This document shows, piece after piece, positions 18,080 through 26,349 of a stretch of 64,000 nucleotides of DNA (the first letter of the stretch is position 1; each line of letters opens with the position of its first letter). The notes beneath the pieces are model-generated. The model had not been told where the DNA came from. It saw nothing but the letters and a program-made list of their open reading frames with translations, and searched no databases. Made by a program: the position numbers and the translations under genes. The DNA lies in NCBI GenBank assembly GCA_016931895.1, contig JAFGDY010000237.1, positions 54,754-118,753 on the forward strand, in the 5' to 3' direction. Origin of the DNA: Anaerolineae bacterium. Lineage in GTDB: Bacteria > Chloroflexota > Anaerolineae > 4572-78 > J111.

Positions 18080-18832
18080 ATGACAAAGCAAAATTCATCG
18101 TGGTCGCAACGCCTGTGGCAGGGTGTCACTGACTTCTTTTTCCCGGCAGGAGGCCAAATCAGTCGCCGGCTCAACGGGTCCTCTCACTACCACAACGAAT
18201 TTGTCATCATCGGTCTGGGCCGTTTTGGCACCAGCCTGGCCATGACCCTGAACGCCTATCGTCACGATGTGCTGGCCATTGATTCCGACCCAAAACGGGT
18301 ACAGCAAGTATCGCAGGTGTTGCCCCACGTTATTCAATTGGACGCCACGAATATAGAAGCTTTGCGCGAAGTGGGCGTAGATGCCTTTGATACCGGTGTG
18401 GTTTGTATTGGCACTGATCTGGAGTCGAATTTGCTGGCTACCGTTAGCCTGCGCAAGTTGGGAGTTCGGCGCGTTATCACCAAAGCCCGCACCGTTACCC
18501 AGCAAGACATTTTGCTGAAAGTAGGCGCGGACGAGGTAATTTTGCCGGAACATGAGGCCGGGGTCCGTTTGGCCCGCAAATTGGCGGCAGTTGATTTTGT
18601 TGACTTTATGGAATTAACCGAGGATACCGGCGTGGTAGAAATTATTGCCCCCAGCCAGCTTACCGGCCAATCTTTGCGAGAAACGCAAATACGCCAGCGT
18701 TACGGTTTGACCATTGTGGCCATTCGCCGGGGCAACAACGTAATCATCTCGCCCGGCGCCAATGAAATGATCCAAGAGGATGATATTTTAGTGGTTTTGG
18801 GCAGAACAATAGATTGTGAACGGCTAAGATAA
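18080..18832 (+). CDS. TrkA/KtrA-family potassium channel gating subunit
   Basis: A 250-residue cytoplasmic RCK protein. After a 37-residue N-terminal leader not seen in typical KtrA (basic, with VTDFFFPAGGQ), the TrkA-N domain begins with the nucleotide loop IIGLGRFGTSLA and acidic AIDSD. A RCK-C/TrkA-C domain follows (about 165-250) with GQSLRETQIRQRYGLTIVAI and DILVVLG. The octameric ring binds NAD(H)/ATP and opens the partner channel. It forms a two-gene unit with the channel gene upstream. Confidence 0.92.
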   Translation: MTKQNSSWSQRLWQGVTDFFFPAGGQISRRLNGSSHYHNEFVIIGLGRFGTSLAMTLNAYRHDVLAIDSDPKRVQQVSQVLPHVIQLDATNIEALREVGVDAFDTGVVCIGTDLESNLLATVSLRKLGVRRVITKARTVTQQDILLKVGADEVILPEHEAGVRLARKLAAVDFVDFMELTEDTGVVEIIAPSQLTGQSLRETQIRQRYGLTIVAIRRGNNVIISPGANEMIQEDDILVVLGRTIDCERLR

Positions 18833-18835
18833 CGT

Positions 18836-19588
18836 TCAGCGCTTAACCTTTAAGGGCACGGGTAAGGGGCCGCTGTCCAAAAAAACGGCCAAATCGGCCA
18901 GGCTAACCAGCGAGCCGCTGCCGAGGTTGGGCAAAATATCCAGCGTATGATCGCTCCAATGATACATGGCCGAGCAATTGATGACCTGTTTATCCACCAC
19001 CATACAGATATAATGCTCCGGCTGAGCTTCCACAAACTGGGCCACCCGGCGGCTGGCAGTTGGGTCCAACACCAGGCGATAAAATATCTGGCCGGTAGTG
19101 GAGTCGGGCGGCGCAACCTCGTCAATCTCCTGACCCGCAAAAAGAACCCGGTAAATATTTTGCTCAGGCTTGCTCTGTAGGCCGGTTGCCACCTGCCGTC
19201 CAAGTGGGGGCCGCTCCAGTCCGCCATCAATAAACTCAATCTCGCCCACGTGAGTGAGGATATTGATTACGTAGGGGATTTTCTCGGTTTCGGGTAAGGT
19301 CACGGCCAATTGTCCTGGCTGGCTGACCAGGTAATAAGGTTCGGGTAAGTCCAACTGCTCCAACCGGCGAGCCACCACTTGCCGGGCATCACGCAGGTCT
19401 GCTTCCAGAACGGCCTGACCCGGCAAAACCACCAAGTCGGGTTTGAGGATAACTTGGGTGCGCAGCGCGTCATCTGCAACCGGGTTAAGAACCAGGTCGG
19501 CCAACGCTCTGGAACTGTAAATCAAGCTCAAAACACCAACCAGCGTCAGGGCAATGGTAAAAAAAGTCACGCGCCATTTTTTGCTCAC
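18836..19588 (-). CDS. SecD P1-like extracytoplasmic domain protein with single membrane anchor
   Basis: A 250-residue protein with one N-terminal membrane helix (about 6-30) and a large outer domain. The pattern resembles the SecD P1 region: LRDARQVVARRLEQLDLPEP (SecD has the NRVNxLGVxEP motif at this point), QLAVTLPETEK, VGEIEFIDGG and IFYRLVLDPTASRRVAQF. The other membrane segments of SecD are missing. The GTG at 19588 has a perfect GAGGAG seven bases upstream; a longer frame to 19723 adds a Cys/Arg-rich stretch unlike a signal sequence and is rejected. It converges on ktrA with only 3 bp between stops. Function unknown; a substrate-binding or folding aid outside the membrane is possible. 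Confidence 0.7.
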   Translation of the reverse strand: MSKKWRVTFFTIALTLVGVLSLIYSSRALADLVLNPVADDALRTQVILKPDLVVLPGQAVLEADLRDARQVVARRLEQLDLPEPYYLVSQPGQLAVTLPETEKIPYVINILTHVGEIEFIDGGLERPPLGRQVATGLQSKPEQNIYRVLFAGQEIDEVAPPDSTTGQIFYRLVLDPTASRRVAQFVEAQPEHYICMVVDKQVINCSAMYHWSDHTLDILPNLGSGSLVSLADLAVFLDSGPLPVPLKVKR

Positions 19589-19758
19589 GGTAAATCTCCT
19601 CAAGAGTTGAAATTTTTGGAGAAGATGACTGAGGTTGCTTCTCTGCCGCCGGGAGTTGGTCCAAGAAGAATTAAAACACGTAGCGTTTTGCTGTTTGCCC
19701 ACACATACCTCCTCAAAAACCAATTTTTTTTACTCTCCCAGGGTACATTGACAGGTAT

Positions 19759-19787
19759 AGTATACGCCATTTAGCTTATTAAGTCAA
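19759..19787 (-). promoter_or_regulatory. Sigma-70 promoter of the SecD-like gene
   Basis: Minus-strand TTGACT (19787-19782), a 17-bp spacer and TATACT (19764-19759). The leader to the GTG at 19588 is about 165 nt. Apart from this promoter and the hairpin at 19868-19895 I see nothing else in the 343-base gap 19589-19931. Confidence 0.8.
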
Positions 19788-19867
19788 TAGATAATAGGCC
19801 AAATTGCCTAAGCGTGGGGTAAACGTGGGTCAGATGGTAAGGCGAGCGTAGGTTGGCGCCAAATGAA

Positions 19868-19895
19868 AGACCCAAAAGGCTAACCTTTTGGGTCT
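19868..19895 (-). terminator. Hairpin after the phosphofructokinase gene
   Basis: Perfect 12-bp stem AGACCCAAAAGG / CCTTTTGGGTCT with a 4-nt loop, 36 bp past the stop of the gene at 19932-21224. On the minus strand it is followed by TTTCATTT, a moderate T-run. Confidence 0.75.
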
Positions 19896-19931
19896 AACGA
19901 GTAGTAGGTGTGGCTGTCCGTATTTTTTAAA

Positions 19932-21224
19932 TTATTTGCGATCAGCCTGCGGCACGTAAGCCGCCAACTTTTTTTCGGCCATTATCGGCTCGATCCGGGC
20001 AAAACGCTGTCGCCCGTTGACCAATGGGATACTGGGCCAATCCTCGCCAATCAGAGGGCGGGCGTAAGCTACAAAATCATCCGTCACGTCGGCGCCGCCG
20101 GGAGCAAGCCACGCCTTGGGGAAGGATCGCTCGGAGTTGGCCACCAGTTCCAACGGCACTTTGTCGTAATAAACATTATAAATAGAGCCGGGTTGGCGCA
20201 GAATGGTAGACATATAACCGGAGCCATCCTCTGCCGCAATCATAACCGCCTTTTGTCCAACTTTGTAGGCTTCTTCCAAATCTACGGTAGAGGCGTAGAT
20301 CATATTGTGCCGTTGGTCCGTGCCGGAAACATTGCCCCGCGCCGAACCTTTGGTGGCCAGGCCCACCTCATTGAGATAATTGACCACAATTTGAGCAACG
20401 GTGGTGCCACTGGCGCTGAACATGGTGTGACCAAAGGAATCTTTACGCGCGCTTATATCGCCTACATCAAAGCCCTCACTAACCACCACGATTGCCCGGC
20501 CCTGTCTTTTAAGCATATCATTAACCTTGTCTGCCAGCGCCTCTAGGGTCAAGTTGGACTCCTTGATAAAGATGAGTAACGGCATCTCCCGATCAGGATC
20601 GGCCAGGCGGGCGGCGGCAGGGATGTAGCCAATTTTACGCCCCATAGCCTGCATCACCAACACCGGATCGGCCGGACAGGAGCCTTTGTTTTCCTCATTG
20701 GCATTCTGCACATTCAAGGCCCAGTAACGCGCTACCGAGCCATAACCCGGGGTATGGTCAATCAACTTGAACTCGCTGTCGCCGACATCGTTATCAATGG
20801 TTTTGGGCACACCGACAGCCACCAAATCCAAGCCACGCTTCTGGGCCAGTTGGGCCACTTTGTTGGCCGTATCCATCGAGTCGTTGCCGCCATTGTAAAA
20901 AAAGTACCCCACTTCGTGCGCCTTAAAAACTGCAATAACCCGCTCAAAGTCTTCCTCTTGCTGCGCTTTAAGTTTATAGCGGCAGGTGCCAATGGAACCG
21001 GCAGCAGGAGTGGCGCTCAATAAAGCGATTTCTTCGCCTGGCTGGGCGGACAGGTTGACGAGTTCTTCCTTCAAAACCCCTTCAATGCCATGCAAACCGG
21101 CATAAACCAAACCAAACACATCCGGCATGGCCTTACACGTTTCCACCACCCCGCGCAAAGAGCTATTGATTACTGGTGTCGGTCCACCGGATTGAGCCAC
21201 AACAACATTTTTTGGTTTAGACAT
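19932..21224 (-). CDS. 6-phosphofructokinase, probably pyrophosphate-dependent
   Basis: A 430-residue PFK-A family enzyme that phosphorylates fructose 6-phosphate. It begins VVVAQSGGPTPVINSSLRG. The donor-site motif is NGGNDSMDT (about 108-116), with Asp where ATP-dependent enzymes have Gly, and the active-site loop reads VPKTIDND with Lys in place of the ATP-type Gly. Both changes are the known marks of PPi-dependent PFK (EC 2.7.1.90), which is reversible. The MGRKIGYIPAAARLA motif binds the sugar phosphate. It is the third gene of a leftward unit with 6-phosphogluconate dehydrogenase and a HAD phosphatase under one operator-controlled promoter. Confidence 0.88.
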   Translation of the reverse strand: MSKPKNVVVAQSGGPTPVINSSLRGVVETCKAMPDVFGLVYAGLHGIEGVLKEELVNLSAQPGEEIALLSATPAAGSIGTCRYKLKAQQEEDFERVIAVFKAHEVGYFFYNGGNDSMDTANKVAQLAQKRGLDLVAVGVPKTIDNDVGDSEFKLIDHTPGYGSVARYWALNVQNANEENKGSCPADPVLVMQAMGRKIGYIPAAARLADPDREMPLLIFIKESNLTLEALADKVNDMLKRQGRAIVVVSEGFDVGDISARKDSFGHTMFSASGTTVAQIVVNYLNEVGLATKGSARGNVSGTDQRHNMIYASTVDLEEAYKVGQKAVMIAAEDGSGYMSTILRQPGSIYNVYYDKVPLELVANSERSFPKAWLAPGGADVTDDFVAYARPLIGEDWPSIPLVNGRQRFARIEPIMAEKKLAAYVPQADRK

Positions 21225-21247
21225 TGTTAATCACCTGACCCCTAAAA

Positions 21248-22699
21248 CTACGCCACGTACGTACTCGCCGTTACATCACCGCCCGCGCCGGTCCAATTAG
21301 TATGGAAAAACTTGCCGCGCGGCTGATCAATCCGCTCATAAGTGTGCGCGCCAAAATAGTCGCGCTGGGCCTGGAGCAAATTGGCGGGCAACCGCTCACT
21401 GCGATAGCCATCAAAAAAGGCCAGGGCGCTAGATATAGCCGGCACAGGCACGCCCATCTCCACAGATTTAGCCACCACGCGCCGCCAGGAGGCCTGGGCT
21501 GCTTCCACTTGCTCCTTGAAGTAGTCATTCAGCAATAGGTTGGTCAGATCAGGTTCGCGGTCAAACGCTTCCTTGATCTTGCCCAGAAAAACAGAACGAA
21601 TGATGCAACCGCCGCGCCACATCAGGGCAATACCGCCGTAATTAAGATTCCAGTTATACTCTTCGGCGGCGGCCCGCAGCAGCATATAACCCTGGGCATA
21701 AGAGATGATCTTTGAGGCATACAACGCCTCACGGATATCGTCCACAAAGGCTTTCTTATCACCCGTAAATTTGGGCGTCGGGCCGCTCAGCACTTTTGAA
21801 GCTGCCACACGCTCATTTTTTAAGGCCGACAGGCACCGCGCATACACCGCTTCCCCAATCAAGGTCAAGGGAATACCCAAATCAAGCGAGGAAATGCCGG
21901 TCCATTTGCCCGTCCCCTTCTGCCCGGCGGTGTCGAGGATAAAGTCTAGCACGTACTCGCCATGCTCATCCTGGTAACCCAAAATATCACGGGTAATTTC
22001 GATGAGGTAGGAGTCAAGCTTACCCTCGTTCCACTCGGCAAAAGTCTGGTGCATTTCCTTATTGCTCATTCCCAACACGTTTTTCATTAAGTAGTATGAT
22101 TCGCAAATGAGTTGCATGTCGCCATACTCAATGCCGTTATGCACCATTTTAACATAGTGGCCCGCCCCGTTCTCACCGACCCAATCACAGCATGGAGAAC
22201 CATCATCCACTTTTGCGGCCACGGCCTGGAAAATAGGCTTAACATGCGGCCAAGCTTCAGGCGACCCACCGGGCATAATGGAGGGGCCGTGCCGCGCCCC
22301 CTCTTCACCGCCGGAAACGCCGGTGCCAATGTAAAGCAACCCCTTTGACTCTACGTATTTAGTCCGCCGAATGGTGTCGTTATAATTGGAGTTACCACCG
22401 TCAATAATGATGTCGCCTTTTTCTAGATGCGGCACTAGCAGCTCAATAAAATCATCCACTGCCTGCCCTGCTTTCACCAATAACATCACCCGGCGTGGTT
22501 TTTTGAGCACGCTGACCAATTCTTCAATAGAATGTGTCCCCATCACTTTGGTGTTTTTGGCGTTGCCATTAATAAAGTCGTCCACCTTTGACACGGTACG
22601 ATTAAAAACCGCCACCGTAAAGCCATGATCATCCATATTGAGCACTAAATTTTGGCCCATCACGGCCAGGCCAATTAAGCCAATATCTGCTTTAGACAT
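21248..22699 (-). CDS. gnd: 6-phosphogluconate dehydrogenase (decarboxylating)
   Basis: A 483-residue enzyme of the oxidative pentose phosphate path that makes ribulose 5-phosphate, CO2 and NADPH. The Rossmann motif [16 protein letters not shown] is followed by NRT, typical for NADP specificity. [32 protein letters not shown] and [12 protein letters not shown] (catalytic Lys/His/Asn region) are intact, as are the C-terminal [14 protein letters not shown] and FHTNW. A start at 22699 is chosen because GGAGGC lies just before it; a start 10 codons further up would place the ribosome site inside the gene. The frame starts 17 bp after the HAD gene stop. Confidence 0.96.
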   Translation of the reverse strand: MSKADIGLIGLAVMGQNLVLNMDDHGFTVAVFNRTVSKVDDFINGNAKNTKVMGTHSIEELVSVLKKPRRVMLLVKAGQAVDDFIELLVPHLEKGDIIIDGGNSNYNDTIRRTKYVESKGLLYIGTGVSGGEEGARHGPSIMPGGSPEAWPHVKPIFQAVAAKVDDGSPCCDWVGENGAGHYVKMVHNGIEYGDMQLICESYYLMKNVLGMSNKEMHQTFAEWNEGKLDSYLIEITRDILGYQDEHGEYVLDFILDTAGQKGTGKWTGISSLDLGIPLTLIGEAVYARCLSALKNERVAASKVLSGPTPKFTGDKKAFVDDIREALYASKIISYAQGYMLLRAAAEEYNWNLNYGGIALMWRGGCIIRSVFLGKIKEAFDREPDLTNLLLNDYFKEQVEAAQASWRRVVAKSVEMGVPVPAISSALAFFDGYRSERLPANLLQAQRDYFGAHTYERIDQPRGKFFHTNWTGAGGDVTASTYVA

Positions 22700-22716
22700 T
22701 TTTTGCCTCCAATTTT

Positions 22717-23613
22717 TTATTTTTGCCAAGGGGGAATCTCGGGTATAAATTTTTCAAACGCTTCAATCAATTTAGTTTCATAGTCGCCGGCATACTCTAA
22801 GGCCAGAAATTTAGGCACAGCCTCTTCATAAAAACGCTGCCAGCTTTCATCTTCGTGGCCGGGGTTGATCGGGAAAAAGAGAGCGTTGTTGGCGCGAGCC
22901 GCTTTCATATCACCCGGAGCGTCTCCTATCATCAAAACGTGGCCAGATTGATATTTATTGCCCGCAGCCAGAGCCAGGTGTTGGGTTTTGGTGCCCTTCT
23001 CCTGCCCGGCAATCATCCGCACATATCTGTCAACCCCATGTTCGGCCCACTCGCGCTCTAAAGCTTCGTCCGGCGTTTGCGAAACCACGATCATATCCGC
23101 TTTGTCGAACAAGAAGTCCAGACTCTCACGCACATAAGGAAACGGCGGCACGCCATGCACAATGTCGGCGATGGTGGCATTGACCGCCTGGCTCCAGGCC
23201 AGGCCGGTATCCAACTCAGGGTCAGGATATTTGGCTCTGTAGGCCTTTAGGCCATCATTGCTGTTAGGATATTCTGCGGCGTCAATAAATGCCCTCAACT
23301 TATCGCCTGATGGAATCTTGGCTTTTCTGGCCTGCACTTCAGGGCGCTGACGGAGCAAGTCGAACACTTTGACCAACGCCGGCCAGCGATTGATGCCGCG
23401 CCATTTTGAATAAAGATTGACAAATTCAACCGTTTCCCGGGCATATTTGGAGACCGCCTGCAAACCCCAATATTTAACCGTATTGGGGCAGAAGCACTCC
23501 TTTTGCTTGATTTCCATCGTATCAAAAACACAGCCATCTGAATCAATGCCGATAAAAAATTCATACTTGGGTTGCATTTCCACCAAAGGTTTTGCTGCTG
23601 CGGGGATATCCAC
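22717..23613 (-). CDS. HAD-superfamily phosphatase
   Basis: A 298-residue HAD hydrolase. Motif I reads [10 protein letters not shown] (nucleophile Asp and acid/base Asp), motif II is VVSQTP, a Lys lies in KGTKTQH, and motif IV is [13 protein letters not shown] large helical cap (about 40-170) lies between motifs I and II. The substrate is not predictable from motifs; being in one operon with Gnd and PFK suggests a sugar phosphate. The GTG start has a perfect AAGGAGGT site. A regulated promoter lies just upstream. Confidence 0.82.
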   Translation of the reverse strand: MDIPAAAKPLVEMQPKYEFFIGIDSDGCVFDTMEIKQKECFCPNTVKYWGLQAVSKYARETVEFVNLYSKWRGINRWPALVKVFDLLRQRPEVQARKAKIPSGDKLRAFIDAAEYPNSNDGLKAYRAKYPDPELDTGLAWSQAVNATIADIVHGVPPFPYVRESLDFLFDKADMIVVSQTPDEALEREWAEHGVDRYVRMIAGQEKGTKTQHLALAAGNKYQSGHVLMIGDAPGDMKAARANNALFFPINPGHEDESWQRFYEEAVPKFLALEYAGDYETKLIEAFEKFIPEIPPWQK

Positions 23614-23689
23614 TTTTACCTCCTTAAAAAATTTTAGATTGGGGGTTTCAATTTAAAAAACTTGGGGAATGAGGCCACCAAATTATTTC

Positions 23690-23705
23690 ATGCACACGTG
23701 TGCAT
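23690..23705. promoter_or_regulatory. 16-bp palindromic operator, LacI-type
   Basis: ATGCACACGTGTGCAT is a perfect palindrome with a central CG, the layout of LacI-family operators. It lies about 5-20 bases downstream of the expected transcript start of the HAD-gnd-PFK operon, a classic repression position. No LacI-family gene is in the window. Confidence 0.7.
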
Positions 23706-23716
23706 AGCAATTGCAA

Positions 23717-23745
23717 ATAATAACACACCTTGAAAATCTTGTCAA
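23717..23745 (-). promoter_or_regulatory. Sigma-70 promoter of the HAD-gnd-PFK operon
   Basis: Minus-strand consensus TTGACA (23745-23740), a 17-bp spacer and TATTAT (23722-23717), directly followed by the palindromic operator. Confidence 0.85.
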
Positions 23746-23763
23746 TTTCCATTTCATTGCCCT

Positions 23764-23793
23764 TTGTAAAAATAGATGTTTTGGGACTATACT
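23764..23793 (+). promoter_or_regulatory. Probable promoter of the large membrane spermidine-synthase-like gene
   Basis: TTGTAA (23764-23769), an 18-bp spacer and TATACT (23788-23793), about 33 bp before the ATG at 23827. It faces away from the operator-controlled promoter on the other strand. Confidence 0.5.
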
Positions 23794-23826
23794 ATACCTT
23801 ATTCTCTTTTCTAATTTATACCGGCC

Positions 23827-26349
23827 ATGAAGATGTTCTATCTTACCCTATTATTAATTTCAGCAGCAACGTTAGCTTTGCAAATAACCTTGACCCGCTT
23901 TTTTTCATTGGCCCAGGGCAGCCACATGGCCTTTATGGCCATTAGCCTGGCCCTGTTAGGCGCAGGGGCCAGCGGCTCGTACCTTTTCCTCAAACAAGTC
24001 TCCTCCCCTAAATTATCCCGCACGCTCGCCGCCGGCACGCTTCTATTCACCATTTCAACGCCACTCTCCTATTTAGCCATTAACTATTCCCCCTTCGATG
24101 CCTACCGCCTGGCCTGGGAGCGAAGCCAATTGCTGTGGCTCTTGCTCTACTATTTAACCCTGACCGTTCCTTTTTTTTTCGGCGGTCTGGTCATTGGCGC
24201 TGCCCTGACCGCCCGCGCTGAACACGCCGGGCCTATTTACGCCGCCAACTTGATTGGCTCCGGCTTCGGCCCGCCGTTGGCCTTACTTTCTTTAGCCACA
24301 GTCGGTGGCCCTGGCACTGTTTTTTTGTGCGCATGCCTCGGCTGGTTGGGGTATGTAGCAAGTGTCAAGTGTCAAGTGTCAGGTGTCAAGTGTCAGATTT
24401 TACGTTTCACATTTCACATTTCACGTTTCACGTCTCACGTTTTACGTTTTACGTTTTACACCATCATCGCCCTCGCCCTCCTCTATCTGACCTTCCAAGC
24501 CCCGCCTCTCTTCGATGTCCGTCTGACTCCCTACAAATCACTCTCACAGGCGATGCTCTATCCCCAGAGTGAGGTTATCTTTCGCCAGTGGAACGCCTTC
24601 TCTCGCGTTGACGTGCTGCGTAGCCAGGGCATTCGCTCTGCGCCGGGCCTGAGTTTCACCTATCCCGGCGACCTGCCGCCCCAATTGGGTCTGACCGTGG
24701 ATGGCGACAACCTCTCGCCCATCACCAACCCCACTAAACCGAATTTTACCCAATATCTGCCTCTGAAACTTGCTTTTGCCTTACGGCCCCAGGCCAATGT
24801 GCTTATCTTGGAACCGGGTGGCGGGCTGGCGGTGCTGACCGCCCTACAAAACGGGACAAAAACTGTAACCGTGGTCCACAGCAACCCCACCGTAGCAAAA
24901 GCTGTTGGCCAACATTTTGCCGACTTTGACCATCATCTGTATCAAGACCCGCATGTTACCGTTATTATTGACGAACCGCGCAGTTTTCTGCGCCGCACCA
25001 ATCAGCAATTTGACCTCATCATCTGGCCCCTCACCGACAGTTTCCGCCCTGTCACCGCCGGAGCGTATACTTTAAACGAAGACTACCGCTACACGGTTGA
25101 ATCTTTCGCCGATGCCCTGGCCCATCTCTCGCCCAACGGGCTGTTAGTGGCCGAACGCTGGCTGCAACTGCCCCCCAGCGAAAGTTTGCGACTGTGGGGC
25201 ACCATGGCCGAGGCCCTTCGGCAGCACATTCAGCAAACCGCCTTCAAAACCGTTGACCCGGCCACCCACCTGGCCGTATTGCGCACCCTGCAAACATCCT
25301 TGATCCTGGCCAGCCGTGCGCCCTTGGGGGAGCGCGATTTAGGGCAAACGCGCCAATTCGCCGCCGAGCGCCAATATGATCTGGTCTGGCTGCCCGATCT
25401 GCAACCGGCAGAAGTCAACCGCTACAGCATTGTCCCCGACGCCGTTTACCACCAAACATTGGCCAACTTGTTGACCGCTGCCTCTGCCGCCACTTTTTAT
25501 GCCCACTATCCCTACGCCGTCGCCCCCCCCACCGATAACCATCCCTATTTTTTCCATTTCTTCAAATGGCAACAAACCCCGGAGATACTACAAATGCTCG
25601 GTAAAACCTGGCAACCCTTTGGTGGTAGTGGCTATTTAGTGTTGGTCATCCTGTTGATTCTGGTGGTAATTCTGTCGGCCATCCTGATTCTTCTTCCCCT
25701 TCTGTGGCGAAAGGCGGAAGGCAGAAGGATGAGGGATGAACAGGCTTCATCCCTCATCCTTCATCCCTTAATCTTCTTCATTTACTTTGCCCTGCTCGGT
25801 CTCGGCTTCCTCTTTATCGAAATCCCCCTGCTGCAACGCTTTATCCTCTACCTGGGCCAACCGACCTATGCCTTCGCCGTGGTGGTCGCCACCATTTTGC
25901 TGGCGTCGGGGGTGGGGAGTGGTTGTTTGTCGGCGCGGGTGCCGCTAAGGGGCGTGCTGCCGCTGATTGTGGCATTAACTATGCTCTATCCCCTGCTGTT
26001 GCCGCATCTGTTTAACGCCACCCTTCAATTTCCTTTTGCCGGGCGGGTGGGGGTGACGGTAATCGCCTTATTCCCCTTGGGCCTGCTGCTGGGAATCCCT
26101 TTCCCGCGCGGCTTGCGGCTGGTAGCCCAAACCGCGCCGGGACTGATTCCCTGGGTTTGGGCGGTGAACGGCTGCACCTCGGTTATCAGCGCCGTGCTGG
26201 CGGCAATGATTGCCCTCACCTGGGGCTTTTCGGCGGTGTTGTGGAGCGCGGCGGGGGCTTATGGGCTGGCAGGAATGGTGATTCACTCCCGCGTAAACGG
26301 CACAAACCGCACGCCCCCCCAATTGGTGCGCAAAATCTCTTCCCCCTGA
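23827..26349 (+). CDS. Large membrane spermidine-synthase-like protein carrying two in-frame repeat insertions
   Basis: An 840-residue protein: six or so N-terminal membrane helices (to about 235), a spermidine-synthase-like Rossmann domain (about 245-590; LILEPGGGLAVLTAL and the acidic FDLIIWPLTDSF strand), and six or so C-terminal membrane helices (about 600-830). The usual GGGDG is altered to EPGGG, so activity is uncertain. Residues about 178-212 (VKCQVSGVKCQILRFTFHIS and on) are encoded by tandem heptamer DNA, and about 630-648 by a 17-bp inverted repeat. Both insertions fall in loops or helix ends and keep the frame. No good Shine-Dalgarno is seen. The 3' end overlaps the convergent methyltransferase gene by 67 bp. 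Confidence 0.78.
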   Translation: MKMFYLTLLLISAATLALQITLTRFFSLAQGSHMAFMAISLALLGAGASGSYLFLKQVSSPKLSRTLAAGTLLFTISTPLSYLAINYSPFDAYRLAWERSQLLWLLLYYLTLTVPFFFGGLVIGAALTARAEHAGPIYAANLIGSGFGPPLALLSLATVGGPGTVFLCACLGWLGYVASVKCQVSGVKCQILRFTFHISRFTSHVLRFTFYTIIALALLYLTFQAPPLFDVRLTPYKSLSQAMLYPQSEVIFRQWNAFSRVDVLRSQGIRSAPGLSFTYPGDLPPQLGLTVDGDNLSPITNPTKPNFTQYLPLKLAFALRPQANVLILEPGGGLAVLTALQNGTKTVTVVHSNPTVAKAVGQHFADFDHHLYQDPHVTVIIDEPRSFLRRTNQQFDLIIWPLTDSFRPVTAGAYTLNEDYRYTVESFADALAHLSPNGLLVAERWLQLPPSESLRLWGTMAEALRQHIQQTAFKTVDPATHLAVLRTLQTSLILASRAPLGERDLGQTRQFAAERQYDLVWLPDLQPAEVNRYSIVPDAVYHQTLANLLTAASAATFYAHYPYAVAPPTDNHPYFFHFFKWQQTPEILQMLGKTWQPFGGSGYLVLVILLILVVILSAILILLPLLWRKAEGRRMRDEQASSLILHPLIFFIYFALLGLGFLFIEIPLLQRFILYLGQPTYAFAVVVATILLASGVGSGCLSARVPLRGVLPLIVALTMLYPLLLPHLFNATLQFPFAGRVGVTVIALFPLGLLLGIPFPRGLRLVAQTAPGLIPWVWAVNGCTSVISAVLAAMIALTWGFSAVLWSAAGAYGLAGMVIHSRVNGTNRTPPQLVRKISSP
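24362..24459. repeat. Fourteen tandem heptamers inside a coding sequence
   Basis: The 98 bases divide exactly into fourteen 7-mers. The first five are GTGTCAA or GTGTCAG; the next nine are variants of GTTTCAC, ATTTCAC and GTTTTAC. They are read through as protein. The purine/pyrimidine style differs sharply from the flanking coding DNA. I infer an inserted dispersed repeat of a type usually found between genes. Confidence 0.9.
25724..25762. repeat. Perfect 17-bp inverted repeat inside a coding sequence
   Basis: GAAGGATGAGGGATGAA, a 5-nt loop, and TTCATCCCTCATCCTTC. It is preceded by GGCGGAAGGCA, a further heptamer-like purine stretch. It encodes the loop between two membrane helices of the 840-residue protein and would form a strong RNA hairpin in the message. 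Confidence 0.9.

Noticed and set aside
19589..19723. 45-codon extension of the SecD-like gene
   Set aside because: It is Cys/Arg/Asn-rich, lacks a ribosome site at its start and would precede the signal helix; the GTG at 19588 has GAGGAG.
24362..24459. CRISPR array
   Set aside because: The unit is 7 bases with no spacers between units and lies inside a coding sequence; there are no cas genes.
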